Shown here piece after piece: positions 6,219 through 14,416 of a stretch of 36,335 bases of DNA; within the stretch, counting starts at the first letter, position 1, and the number at the start of each line of letters is the position of its first letter. This stretch comes from Oscillospiraceae bacterium (GTDB lineage: Bacteria > Bacillota > Clostridia > Oscillospirales > Oscillospiraceae): contig CACYLC010000030.1 of assembly GCA_902775105.1 (NCBI GenBank), positions 1 through 36,335 on the forward strand. The letters are read 5' to 3'. Below the pieces are notes generated by a model. That model worked only from the letters and a program-made list of their open reading frames with translations, did not search any database and was not told the origin of the DNA. The translations under genes were made by a program, and so were the position numbers.

Positions 6219-9200
6219 GTGTACTTAAAAGCACTGGAAATACAGGGATTTAAGTCCTTCCCTGATAAGACGGTACTGAGCTTTGGCGAGGACATCACCG
6301 CCATTGTCGGGCCCAACGGCAGCGGCAAATCGAATCTCTCCGACTCCATCCGCTGGGTCATGGGTGAGCAGTCCTCCAAGGCCCTCCGGGGCGGCAAGAT
6401 GGAGGACGTGATCTTCGGCGGCACCCAGAAGCGGAAGCAGACGGGCTATGCCGAGGTCTCCCTCATTTTGGACAACTCCGAACATACCATCGCCTCCATG
6501 GAGGAGAGCGAGGTCATGGTGACCCGGCGGTATTATCGTTCGGGAGAGAGTGAATACTATATTAACCGCCAGTCCTGCCGCCTGAGAGACATCAACGACC
6601 TCTTTATGGACACGGGTCTGGGCCGTGAGGGCTACTCCATCATCGGTCAGGGCAAAATTGACGAGATTCTGTCCACCCGGGGACAGGAGAGAAGAGCCGT
6701 CTTTGAGGAGGCGGCAGGTATCTCCCGGTTCCGCCACCGGAAGGAGGACGCCGAGCGCAAGCTGGACAAGACCACTGATAATCTCCTGCGCATCGGGGAC
6801 AAAATCTCCGAACTGGAATTGCAGGTGGAGCCGCTGCGGGAGCAGGCGGAAAAGGCAAAGGAGTTTTTGCTCTACCGGGACGAGCTGCGGGGACTGGAAA
6901 TTTCTGTCTGGATGGAGAACTTAGACAGACTCCGTCAGGACAACCGCAAGCTGTTCAGCGATTTCGAGGAGGCCACCCGCCAGCGGGACGAGGCGTCCCG
7001 TGAGCAGCAGAAATTCTATACCCGCACGGAAGAATTGGCCGCACAGATGCGGCAGTTGGACATCGATGCCGATCAGCTTCGTATAGGGCTCTCCGCTCTG
7101 ACGTCGGACGCCGGCGAGCGGGAATCCGCCATTGCCATTTTGCAAAACCAGGTACAGAACAACAAGGACAACGCCGAGCGCCTTTCCAGAGAGCTGGATC
7201 AGCAGGAGGATCGGGCGGACTCCATTGCCGGACAGATCAGCCAGCGGGAGACCCGATTGGAGGAGCTGCGCCAGAGCCAGAAGGAATTAAACCGCACCCT
7301 CACCGACCGGCAGCTTGCTTTTGAGGCGCTGGAAAGTCAGGCAGGCGCGATTGCGGAAGAGCTGGCACGGCTGCACCAGCGGGAGGCCACGGAAAGCGCC
7401 TCTGCCGCCGACGCCAAAGCGCAGCTCTCCGCCCTCTCCGCCTCCGCCCAGGAGCTGCTGGATCGGGAGACGGTGCTGAAAGCTCAATTACAGGAAAACA
7501 GCCGCCGCTTGGAGCAGGCGGAAGGCGAGCGGGCGGAAAAGGAGCAGGCGCTGAATGAGGCCAGAGAGACGGCTACTGGGCTTGCCAATCAGGTCAGCGG
7601 CTATCAGCTTCGCCTGCAAGCCCGGCAAAAACGGCTGGACGCCGCCACCGATCAGTTAAGCCGCCTCACCATGGAGGATAACAATCTCCAAAGCCGCATC
7701 CACATGATCTCCGAGATGGAGAAGATGTACGAGGGCTACTCCAAGGCGGTCAAGACGGTGATGCAGGCCGCCCAGCGGGGGCAGCTTCAGAATGTCTGCG
7801 GCACCGTGGCGGAGCTGCTGCGGGTGCCGGACGAATATACCGTGGCCATTGAGATCGCTTTAGGCGGCGCCATGCAGAACATTGTGGTGGAGCGAGCCGA
7901 GGACGGCAAGCGAGCCATTGAATACCTGAAACGCCGGGACGGCGGGCGGGCCACCTTCCTGCCCGTCAGCGAGGTGAAGCCCGGTTTCCTGAAGGAGCGG
8001 AATTTGGACAGAGAGCCGGGGTTCGTAGGCATTGCGAACCAGCTCATTTCCTACGACAGCCGACTGGAACATATCTTCTCCCACCTGCTGGGGCGGGTGG
8101 TCATCTGCGACAAGATGGATTCCGCCATCGCCATGGCAAGAAAGTTTGGCTACTCCTTCCGCATCGTCACCCTGGACGGACAGGTCTTAAATCCCGGCGG
8201 TGCCATGACCGGCGGCTCTGCCAGCCGCAGCGCCGGAATTCTCACCCGTGCCAGCGAATTGGAGCGTTTGCGCCAACAGGCAGTGGGTGTCCGGGAAAGC
8301 CTTGACAAGGCACGGCAGGTGCTCTCTGACGCCAAGCGGGAGGTCTCTGCGGCAAACTACGACATTGAACTGGCTCAGGGCAAAAAGCGGGAGCAGGACG
8401 ACCTGATTCTGAAGCGTCAGGGCGAAGTGGGTCAGTATGATATTTTGATCGACGCGCTGAACCGTCAGGCGGAGACCTGTAAAGCGGAGCTGGCGGCGCT
8501 GGCCGACCGTACCCGTCAGGTGGAGGAGGATACCCAGTCCGCCTCTGCCCGCATTTCCAAGCTGGAGGGGGCGGCGGCGGCCACCCGGACAGAGAGCGCC
8601 GGAAAGACCGAGGGACAGGCGAAACTGCGCCAGCAGCAGGACGACTTGCAGCGGCAGCTCTCCGAACTCCGGGCGGAGCTGGCCGCATTGGAGGCGGAGG
8701 AATCCGCTACGGAGCAGGCGCTGGGCGAGCTGCGTGCCATGGCACGGGATATCTCCGGCGACCGGGAGTCCCGGCTGAACCAGATCCGTGAGTTTGAGGG
8801 CAAAAACGAGAGCCTGAAAAGCCAGATTGAGCGTGAGCAGCAGGCGTTGGCGGCTCTCTATCAGCGTCAGGCCGCCCAGCAGCAGAGCATAGAAGCCCTC
8901 ACCCGGCAGAAGCTGGAGCTGGAAGGCAAGCGCACGCAGGCGGACAAGGACGCCAGAGAGAAGAACGAGGAGCTGCTCAAAATGGAGCGGGAATGCTCTA
9001 TCTTAGAGCAGCGCAAGACGGCTGCCGCTATGGAGGAAAAACAGCTTCTGGATAAGCTGTGGGACAGCTATGAGCTGAGCTACGACACCGCCCAGAGCCA
9101 GCGGCAGGAGCTGGAATCCGTCCACAAGGCCAGCCGCCGGATCAGCGAGCTGAAACGGAAGATTTCCGCCCTGGGCAACGTCAATGTGGGCGCCGTGGAG

Positions 9201-9797
9201 GAGTTCCAGCGGGTCAATGAGCGGTATGAGTATCTGACCGGCCAGCGGGACGATGTGCTTCAGGCCAAGGGCGAGCTGGAGGGCATCATCGGGGACATTA
9301 CCTCGGAGATGGAGAAGATCTTTGCCGTCCAGTTCGGGCGCATCGGCGAGGCGTTTACAACCACCTTCCATGAGCTGTTTGGCGGCGGCAAGGCGTCGCT
9401 GGAGCTGGCTGACCCCAATGATATTCTGAACTGCGACATTGAGATCAAGGTGCAGCCCCCCGGCAAGGCGCTGAAGGTGCTGACCCTGCTCTCCGGCGGG
9501 GAGAAAGCGTTCGTGGCCATCGCATTGTACTTTGCCTTCCTCAAGGTGCGCCCCGCCCCCTTCGTCGTCATGGACGAGATCGAGGCTGCATTGGATGAGA
9601 GTAATGTGGTGCGATTTGCCCAGTATATGCGCAATATGACGGACAAGACCCAGTTTATTGCCATCACCCACCGCCGGGGCACCATGGAAGAGGCGGACGT
9701 CCTCTACGGCGTCACCATGCAGGAAAAGGGCATCTCCCGGATTCTGACCCTCAACCTCAACGAGGTGGAGCGGGAGTTGGGGATCAGCGCCCGATAA
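6219..9797 (+). CDS. smc: Chromosome segregation protein SMC
   Basis: SMC is the ATPase of the bacterial condensin complex and works with ScpA and ScpB to organise the nucleoid and separate sister origins. From GTG at 6219 the protein has 1,192 residues, close to the usual 1,186. It begins YLKALEIQGFKSF, the canonical SMC start. Walker A is GPNGSGKS (about 31-38). A long coiled coil follows, then the hinge (about 525-680, GTVAELL through the Gly-rich GGAMTGGS), then a second coiled coil. The C-terminal head has the signature LLSGGEKA (about 1090) and Walker B VVMDEIEAALDE (about 1115). The frame is open upstream to 6030, but that part is repeat R2 and promoter. GAGGTAG precedes the GTG. Next comes ftsY, as in many Firmicutes. 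Confidence 0.97.
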   Translation: MYLKALEIQGFKSFPDKTVLSFGEDITAIVGPNGSGKSNLSDSIRWVMGEQSSKALRGGKMEDVIFGGTQKRKQTGYAEVSLILDNSEHTIASMEESEVMVTRRYYRSGESEYYINRQSCRLRDINDLFMDTGLGREGYSIIGQGKIDEILSTRGQERRAVFEEAAGISRFRHRKEDAERKLDKTTDNLLRIGDKISELELQVEPLREQAEKAKEFLLYRDELRGLEISVWMENLDRLRQDNRKLFSDFEEATRQRDEASREQQKFYTRTEELAAQMRQLDIDADQLRIGLSALTSDAGERESAIAILQNQVQNNKDNAERLSRELDQQEDRADSIAGQISQRETRLEELRQSQKELNRTLTDRQLAFEALESQAGAIAEELARLHQREATESASAADAKAQLSALSASAQELLDRETVLKAQLQENSRRLEQAEGERAEKEQALNEARETATGLANQVSGYQLRLQARQKRLDAATDQLSRLTMEDNNLQSRIHMISEMEKMYEGYSKAVKTVMQAAQRGQLQNVCGTVAELLRVPDEYTVAIEIALGGAMQNIVVERAEDGKRAIEYLKRRDGGRATFLPVSEVKPGFLKERNLDREPGFVGIANQLISYDSRLEHIFSHLLGRVVICDKMDSAIAMARKFGYSFRIVTLDGQVLNPGGAMTGGSASRSAGILTRASELERLRQQAVGVRESLDKARQVLSDAKREVSAANYDIELAQGKKREQDDLILKRQGEVGQYDILIDALNRQAETCKAELAALADRTRQVEEDTQSASARISKLEGAAAATRTESAGKTEGQAKLRQQQDDLQRQLSELRAELAALEAEESATEQALGELRAMARDISGDRESRLNQIREFEGKNESLKSQIEREQQALAALYQRQAAQQQSIEALTRQKLELEGKRTQADKDAREKNEELLKMERECSILEQRKTAAAMEEKQLLDKLWDSYELSYDTAQSQRQELESVHKASRRISELKRKISALGNVNVGAVEEFQRVNERYEYLTGQRDDVLQAKGELEGIIGDITSEMEKIFAVQFGRIGEAFTTTFHELFGGGKASLELADPNDILNCDIEIKVQPPGKALKVLTLLSGGEKAFVAIALYFAFLKVRPAPFVVMDEIEAALDESNVVRFAQYMRNMTDKTQFIAITHRRGTMEEADVLYGVTMQEKGISRILTLNLNEVERELGISAR

Positions 9798-9800
9798 CCG

Positions 9801-9873
9801 GCAGGGGCAAGGCACACCTTGCCCGCCGATTACGGTAATCTGACATACGGGCGGGTCATGCCTCGCCCCTACG
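9801..9873. repeat. Type I palindromic repeat pair R3
   Basis: Hairpin A (9801-9825) pairs GGGCAAGG with CCTTGCCC. Hairpin B (9847-9873) is an inverted unit ending CCCCTACG with a less perfect stem. The linker contains its own small palindrome, GATTAC-G-GTAATC, and aligns with the R2 linker. The pair lies between smc and ftsY and starts four bases after the smc stop, so it may also serve as the 3' structure of the smc message. Confidence 0.75.
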
Positions 9874-9918
9874 CAATATCTGGGACAGGACATTCCCTCA
9901 ATGACAGGAGTGATTATC

Positions 9919-10785
9919 ATGGGATTTTTTGACGCAATTAAAAAACTGAACATCTTCAATACCTACACCAAGCTGACCGACGACTTCTATGACGAGCTGG
10001 AAGAGCGGCTGATTCTGGCGGATATGGGCGTGGAGTCCTCCGTCAAGGCAGTCCAGCGGCTTCGGGAGCGCTGTGAGGAGGAGAAGATCGGCGACACCGA
10101 GCATGCCCGGGAGGTCATGCGGGAGATTTTGGCGGATATGCTGAACGTGGGTGACAAACGGCTGATTTTGTACAGCACCCCCGCCGTCGTCCTCTTCATC
10201 GGCGTCAACGGCGTGGGCAAGACCACGACCATCGGCAAAATCGGCAACATCCTGAAAAACGAGGGAAAATCCGTGGTTTTTGCCGCTGCCGATACCTTCC
10301 GTGCCGCCGCCTCTGAGCAGCTCACCATCTGGGCTCAGCGCTGCGGCGCCGATATTATCAAGCAGGGGGAGGGCGCCGACCCTGCCAGCGTGGTCTTTGA
10401 CGCACTCAACTCTGCCAACGCCAAGCAGACCAACGTGGTGCTGGTGGACACCGCCGGACGGCTCCACAACAAGACCAACCTGATGAACGAGCTGAACAAG
10501 ATCGACCGGGTTATCAAGCGGGAGTGCCCCTACTGCTCCAAGGAGACGCTGCTGGTATTGGACGCCACCACCGGACAGAACGGCCTCATTCAGGCCAAGC
10601 AGTTCAAGGAGTCCTGCGGCATCACCGGCATTGTGCTGACCAAGCTGGACGGCACCGCCAAGGGCGGCATTGCCATTGCCATCGCTCAGGAACTGGGTCT
10701 CCCGGTGAAATTTGCCGGCGTGGGCGAGGGCATCGACGATTTGCGCTACTTTGACGCTGACGAGTTCGTAAAAGCCTTTATCTGA
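9919..10785 (+). CDS. ftsY: Signal recognition particle receptor FtsY
   Basis: FtsY is the GTPase at the membrane that receives SRP-bound ribosomes and hands the nascent chain to the Sec translocon. The 288-residue form has the helical N domain (residues 1-85) and the G domain with G1 GVNGVGKTTT (about 95-104), the DTAGR motif (about 177) and TKLDGTAKGG (about 241). The acidic A domain found in E. coli is missing, as is usual in Clostridia. ATG at 9919 is chosen because AGGAG lies eight to ten bases before it and the protein then starts MGFFDAIKK; an in-frame ATG at 9901 precedes that site. It is co-directional with smc and rph, and rph follows within 14 bases. Confidence 0.96.
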   Translation: MGFFDAIKKLNIFNTYTKLTDDFYDELEERLILADMGVESSVKAVQRLRERCEEEKIGDTEHAREVMREILADMLNVGDKRLILYSTPAVVLFIGVNGVGKTTTIGKIGNILKNEGKSVVFAAADTFRAAASEQLTIWAQRCGADIIKQGEGADPASVVFDALNSANAKQTNVVLVDTAGRLHNKTNLMNELNKIDRVIKRECPYCSKETLLVLDATTGQNGLIQAKQFKESCGITGIVLTKLDGTAKGGIAIAIAQELGLPVKFAGVGEGIDDLRYFDADEFVKAFI

Positions 10786-10799
10786 CAAGGAGAAATGCT

Positions 10800-11519
10800 A
10801 TGAAGCGCATTGACAATCGAGCCAAGGACGAGCTGCGTCCGGTGGAGATCATTCCCAACATCAACCGCTTTGCCGAGGGGAGCTGCCTCATCAAGTGCGG
10901 CGACACGCAAGTGTATATCACGGCGTCCGTGGAAAACCGTGTTCCGCCCCACGTCCCCATGAACGAGGGCTGGGTGACGGCGGAATACAATATGCTGCCC
11001 CGAGCCAACCGGGACAGGAGCCGCCGGGACGTCTCCAAGCTGAAGCTCTCCGGCCGCAGCGCCGAGATTCAGCGGCTCATTGGCCGCTCCCTCCGGGCGG
11101 CAGTGGATTTGAAAAAGCTGCCCGGCTTCCAGATCACTGTTGACTGCGATGTTTTGCAGGGAGACGGCGGCACCCGCACCGCCTCCATCACCGGCGGCTT
11201 TGTGGCGCTGGCGCTGGCCTGCCGGACGCTTTACCAAAACGGCTGGATCAAGGAAAATCCCATCCAACACAATGTAGCCGCCATCTCCGCCGGCATCGTG
11301 GAAAACGCTCTGCTCCTCGACCTTCGCTATGAGGAGGATTCTAACGCCATGGTGGATCTCAACTGCGTCATGACCGACGAGGACAAGCTGATCGAGATTC
11401 AGGGTACCGGCGAGGGGAGAGCCTTTGACGTGGAGGAGCAGCAGAAGCTGGTGCGGCTCTGCACCAAGGGCATCCATGAATTGATCGAACTACAAAATAA
11501 GGTGTTGGGGTCGGCATAA
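10800..11519 (+). CDS. rph: Ribonuclease PH
   Basis: RNase PH is a phosphate-dependent 3'-to-5' exoribonuclease that trims tRNA precursors and works as a hexamer. The 239-residue protein spans one RNase PH domain. It has the N-terminal GSCLIKCGDTQV segment, the central basic SKLKLSGRSAEIQRLIGRSLRA motif used in RNA and phosphate binding, the QGDGGTRTASITGG motif that lines the phosphate site, and the DLNCVMT strand. Length is typical. ATG at 10800 follows AAGGAG. It is 14 bases after ftsY and precedes rdgB; the rph-rdgB pair is common in Firmicutes. Confidence 0.97.
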   Translation: MKRIDNRAKDELRPVEIIPNINRFAEGSCLIKCGDTQVYITASVENRVPPHVPMNEGWVTAEYNMLPRANRDRSRRDVSKLKLSGRSAEIQRLIGRSLRAAVDLKKLPGFQITVDCDVLQGDGGTRTASITGGFVALALACRTLYQNGWIKENPIQHNVAAISAGIVENALLLDLRYEEDSNAMVDLNCVMTDEDKLIEIQGTGEGRAFDVEEQQKLVRLCTKGIHELIELQNKVLGSA

Positions 11520-11543
11520 GAAGATAGATTTAGCCATGACTAT

Positions 11544-11615
11544 CGGGGCGTCGAGGACGCCGCCCCCTACGCACGATGGTCATTCGTACGGGACGGCGTC
11601 CCCGACGTCCCGTCG
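11544..11615. repeat. Palindromic repeat pair R4 (mixed type)
   Basis: Hairpin A (11544-11571) ends CCCCCTACG like type I but has a GTC-GAG-GAC tip and a three-base bulge like type II. Hairpin B (11585-11615) is type II, and about 31 of 34 bases agree with one arm of R2. A 13-base linker joins them. The pair fills the rph-rdgB gap. Confidence 0.7.
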
Positions 11616-11641
11616 ACAAAGACAGAAAGAGAGAACAGCCC

Positions 11642-12235
11642 ATGAAATTTGTACTGGCCAGCCAAAACAAGGGCAAACTGAAAGAGATGCAGGCGGTTCT
11701 GAGCCAGCTGGGGGTGGAGGTCATCCTCCAGTCCGAGCTGGGTATCAAGGTGGACGTGGAGGAGACGGGCACCACTTTTGCGGAGAACGCTCTGCTCAAG
11801 GCAGAGGCGGTCTGCAAGGCCAGCGGCTTTCCTGCCATCGCCGATGATTCCGGCCTCTGCGTGGACGCACTGAACGGAGCTCCCGGCGTCTATACCGCCC
11901 GATACGGCGGCGAGGGTCTGGACGACGAGGGGAGATACCGGCTGCTGCTCCGCAATATGCAGGGGCAAAGCCCCCGTACCTGCCACTTCGTCTCTTCCAT
12001 CGCCTGCGCCTTTCCGGACGGGACGGTGCTCACGGGGGAGGGTCAGTGCGACGGCATGGTAGCCTACGCCCCCATGGGGACGGACGGGTTTGGGTATGAC
12101 CCCATCTTCTTCGTCCCCGGCCTGAAAAAGACCTTCGCCCAGCTTACGGCGGAGGAGAAGAACGCCATCTCCCACCGGGGTAAGGCGCTGAGCGCCTTTG
12201 CAAAGGTGTTGGAGGAATATTTGGCGGGAAAATGA
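11642..12235 (+). CDS. rdgB: XTP/dITP diphosphatase (RdgB/HAM1 family)
   Basis: The enzyme hydrolyses non-canonical purine triphosphates (XTP, dITP, ITP) to the monophosphate, keeping deaminated bases out of DNA and RNA. The 197-residue protein opens with the ASQNKGKLKEM substrate loop. It has the conserved DDSGLCVDALNGAPGVYTARY core, with catalytic and metal-binding acidic residues, and the GTDGFGYDPIF motif. ATG at 11642 gives the canonical N-terminus; the upstream open frame to 11576 is repeat R4. The ribosome binding site is weak (AGAGAG), which may limit expression. It lies in the rph-yhbY run of genes. Confidence 0.95.
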   Translation: MKFVLASQNKGKLKEMQAVLSQLGVEVILQSELGIKVDVEETGTTFAENALLKAEAVCKASGFPAIADDSGLCVDALNGAPGVYTARYGGEGLDDEGRYRLLLRNMQGQSPRTCHFVSSIACAFPDGTVLTGEGQCDGMVAYAPMGTDGFGYDPIFFVPGLKKTFAQLTAEEKNAISHRGKALSAFAKVLEEYLAGK

Positions 12236-12237
12236 AA

Positions 12238-12307
12238 CGGGCCATTCGTGAATGGCCCCTACGACTGTCTGTCGAAGCCAGTAGGGGCGATTCATGAATC
12301 GCCCGTC
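12238..12307. repeat. Type I palindromic repeat pair R5
   Basis: This is the cleanest pair. Hairpin A (12238-12263) pairs GGGCCATTC with GAATGGCCC and ends CCCCTACG. Hairpin B (12281-12307) starts GTAGGGGC and pairs GGGCGATTC with GAATCGCCC. The two are head to head across a 17-base linker. It begins two bases after the rdgB stop. Confidence 0.8.
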
Positions 12308-12359
12308 CGATGACCACTGCATTTTACATCAACGGATATTTAGATAAGGAGCAACCCAC

Positions 12360-12668
12360 ATGGAACTGACAAGCAAACAGCGTGCCCAGCTGCGCTCACT
12401 GGCAAACACCATTGAGCCCATTCTCACCGTGGGCAAGGACGGCATCTCGGACAATCTGGTCAAGCAGTGCCGGGATGCATTGGAGGCCAGAGAGCTGGTC
12501 AAGGGCAAGGTGCTGGAAAATTCCGAGTACGACGCCCGTTCTGCCTGCGCCGAGCTGTGCGAGCAGACGGCAGCCGCCCCGGTACAGGTCATCGGAAGCC
12601 GCTTTGTCCTCTATCGTCCCAGCCATAAGAAGGACAAGAAAGACAAAATCGTTCTGGTGAAGAAGTAA
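12360..12668 (+). CDS. yhbY: YhbY family RNA-binding protein (CRM domain)
   Basis: The 102-residue protein is a single CRM domain. Members bind pre-50S ribosomal particles and are thought to act in ribosome assembly. The N-terminal helix (LTSKQRAQLRSLAN) is followed by the GKDG turn that corresponds to the conserved GxxG loop, and then an amphipathic helix. The C-terminus is strongly basic (KKDKKDK), fitting RNA binding. ATG at 12360 follows AAGGAG. nadD starts four bases after its stop, giving the yhbY-nadD-yqeK-rsfS order common in Firmicutes. Confidence 0.93.
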   Translation: MELTSKQRAQLRSLANTIEPILTVGKDGISDNLVKQCRDALEARELVKGKVLENSEYDARSACAELCEQTAAAPVQVIGSRFVLYRPSHKKDKKDKIVLVKK

Positions 12669-12672
12669 TCCC

Positions 12673-13875
12673 ATGAAGATCGGCGTTTACGGCGGCACCT
12701 TTGACCCGCCCCATCTGGGTCATATGTCGGCGGCCAAGGCGGCGGCCAAGGCGCTCCATCTGGAGGAGCTGCTCATCATTCCCGCCGGAATCCCGCCCCA
12801 CAAGGCACTGTCCGGCTGTTCGGCGTCCGGCGAGGATCGTCTGGCCATGGCAGAGATCATGGCCGACCGATTGGGGCTGCATATTCCAGTCAAGGTACTG
12901 GACATAGAATTGCGCCGGGCGGGGAAAAGCTATACCAGCGACACGGTGCGGGAGCTGAAAGCCCGGTACCCGGATGATGACCTGTGGCTCTTCATGGGGA
13001 CGGATATGTTTCTCTCCTTTCACACCTGGCACGAGCCGGAGGCGATTGCGTCTCTTGTCGGGCTGTGCGCCTTCGGACGGAGCGAGGGAGACGGCGAAGC
13101 CGTCTTTGCCGCCCAGAAGGAGCGGCTGGAGCAGAGCTGGAACGCCAGAATCGTCACCGTGGAGAACCCCAATGTGGTGGAGGTGTCCTCTACGCAGATA
13201 CGGGAATCGCTTCAACAGGGAGAGAGCGGGGCATATCTGGACGAGAGTGTCTGGGGCTATATCCTGACGCATCACCTCTACGGCACCCACGCCGACCTGA
13301 AAAGCCTGTCGTTCCCCGAACTGCGGGCGGCCAGCTATTCCATGGTAAAGGCAAAACGCATTCCCCATATCCGGGGCACGGAGGAGACTGCCGCAAAAAT
13401 GGCCCTCCGCTGGGGGGCAGACGAGATCCTTGCCCGAAAAGCCGCCATTTTGCACGACTGTACCAAGTATTTTGGGCTTTCAGAGCAGTTGTCAACCTGC
13501 GAAAAGTATGATATTCTGTTAGACGATATGGAAAAAACGACACTCCCCCTGCTCCACGCCAAAAGCGGAGCGGGCATCGCACGGGCGGTCTTTGGTATGC
13601 CGGACGAGGTCTGCGAGGCTATTTTCTGGCACACCACCGGGAAGGCGGATATGACCCTCTTGGAGAAAATTCTCTACATCGCAGACTACGCCGAGCCCAG
13701 CCGGAAGTACCCCTGGGCGGCGGAGCTGCGGGAGTTGATTGACTGCGATTTGGACGCCGCTGTGCTGCGGGGACTGGAAATTACGATCGAACATACCACA
13801 AGCCAACATCAGCCCATCCACTACCGAACGTTAGAGGCACGGGACTGGCTATTGGCTCATAGAAAGGAAGCGTAA
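12673..13875 (+). CDS. nadD: NadD-YqeK fusion: nicotinate-nucleotide adenylyltransferase with HD-domain hydrolase
   Basis: The 400-residue protein joins two enzymes that are separate neighbouring genes in Bacillus. Residues 1 to about 200 are NadD, which adenylates nicotinate mononucleotide in NAD synthesis: GGTFDPPHLGH holds the HxGH nucleotidyltransferase motif, and SSTQIRES is the second ATP-binding motif. Residues about 210-395 are an HD-domain protein of the YqeK type, a family shown in other bacteria to cleave diadenosine tetraphosphate symmetrically. The metal ligands are visible as the first His in RIPHIRG, the HD pair in ILHDCTKY, the His in FWHTTGK and the Asp in YIADYAEP. No stop or frameshift separates the halves. 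The gene lies four bases after yhbY and one base before rsfS. Confidence 0.94.
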   Translation: MKIGVYGGTFDPPHLGHMSAAKAAAKALHLEELLIIPAGIPPHKALSGCSASGEDRLAMAEIMADRLGLHIPVKVLDIELRRAGKSYTSDTVRELKARYPDDDLWLFMGTDMFLSFHTWHEPEAIASLVGLCAFGRSEGDGEAVFAAQKERLEQSWNARIVTVENPNVVEVSSTQIRESLQQGESGAYLDESVWGYILTHHLYGTHADLKSLSFPELRAASYSMVKAKRIPHIRGTEETAAKMALRWGADEILARKAAILHDCTKYFGLSEQLSTCEKYDILLDDMEKTTLPLLHAKSGAGIARAVFGMPDEVCEAIFWHTTGKADMTLLEKILYIADYAEPSRKYPWAAELRELIDCDLDAAVLRGLEITIEHTTSQHQPIHYRTLEARDWLLAHRKEA

Positions 13876-13876
13876 C

Positions 13877-14278
13877 ATGGCAGAAGCGAAATTGCTGGCA
13901 GAGGAGATCGTCAAGGCACTGGACAGCAAACGGGCAAAGGAGATCGAAGTTCTGCACGTGGGGGACATTACCATTCTGGCGGATTACTTTATTCTCTGCA
14001 CCGCCACCTCCACCACCCAGATCCGCACCCTGGCCGACCTCTGCGAAGAGCGGGCGGAGCAGCTGGGCGAGGAGCTGCATCATCGGGAAGGCGAGCGGGA
14101 GTCCGGCTGGGTGCTGCTGGACTTCTCCACCGTGGTGGTACACATCTTCCTGCCGGAGCAGCGGGAATTTTACAGCCTGGATCGACTGTGGCGGGACGGC
14201 GAGACGGTGGATATCTCCGGCCTGTTGGAGGACGCCCGTGAGCAGCGGCGGCAGGAGTTGGAGCAGAATCGGCTTTGA
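13877..14278 (+). CDS. rsfS: Ribosomal silencing factor RsfS
   Basis: RsfS (YbeB/Iojap) binds uL14 on the 50S subunit and blocks joining with the 30S, which saves energy in starved cells. The 133-residue product shows the family core: LHVGDITILADYFILCTA, then a STTQIRTLAD helix, then the GWVLLDFSTVVVHIF strand pair and REFYSLDRLW. The length is slightly above the usual 105-120 because of a charged tail rich in Glu, Arg and Gln. ATG at 13877 lies one base after the nadD-yqeK stop, with AAGGAAG as ribosome binding site, so translation is probably coupled. Confidence 0.95.
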   Translation: MAEAKLLAEEIVKALDSKRAKEIEVLHVGDITILADYFILCTATSTTQIRTLADLCEERAEQLGEELHHREGERESGWVLLDFSTVVVHIFLPEQREFYSLDRLWRDGETVDISGLLEDAREQRRQELEQNRL

Positions 14279-14293
14279 GACCGGGTTTTGTAT

Positions 14294-14378
14294 TTGACGG
14301 CAGGCGACTGCGAATTGTCCCTACGCAATGAACGGAAAACAATCAATCATGGGTAGGGGCGGCTCTTAGCCGCCCGTC
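14294..14378. repeat. Palindromic repeat pair R6 (one arm degenerate)
   Basis: Hairpin B (14353-14378) is a sharp type I unit pairing GGGCGGCT with AGCCGCCC around CTT. The left unit (about 14294-14324) still ends in CCCTACG, but its stem is decayed. The pair occupies most of the 138-base rsfS-leuS gap; no other signal was found there. Confidence 0.65.
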
Positions 14379-14416
14379 AAACGTGCATTCAATCTTCAAA
14401 AGAGAGTGTGATCAAT

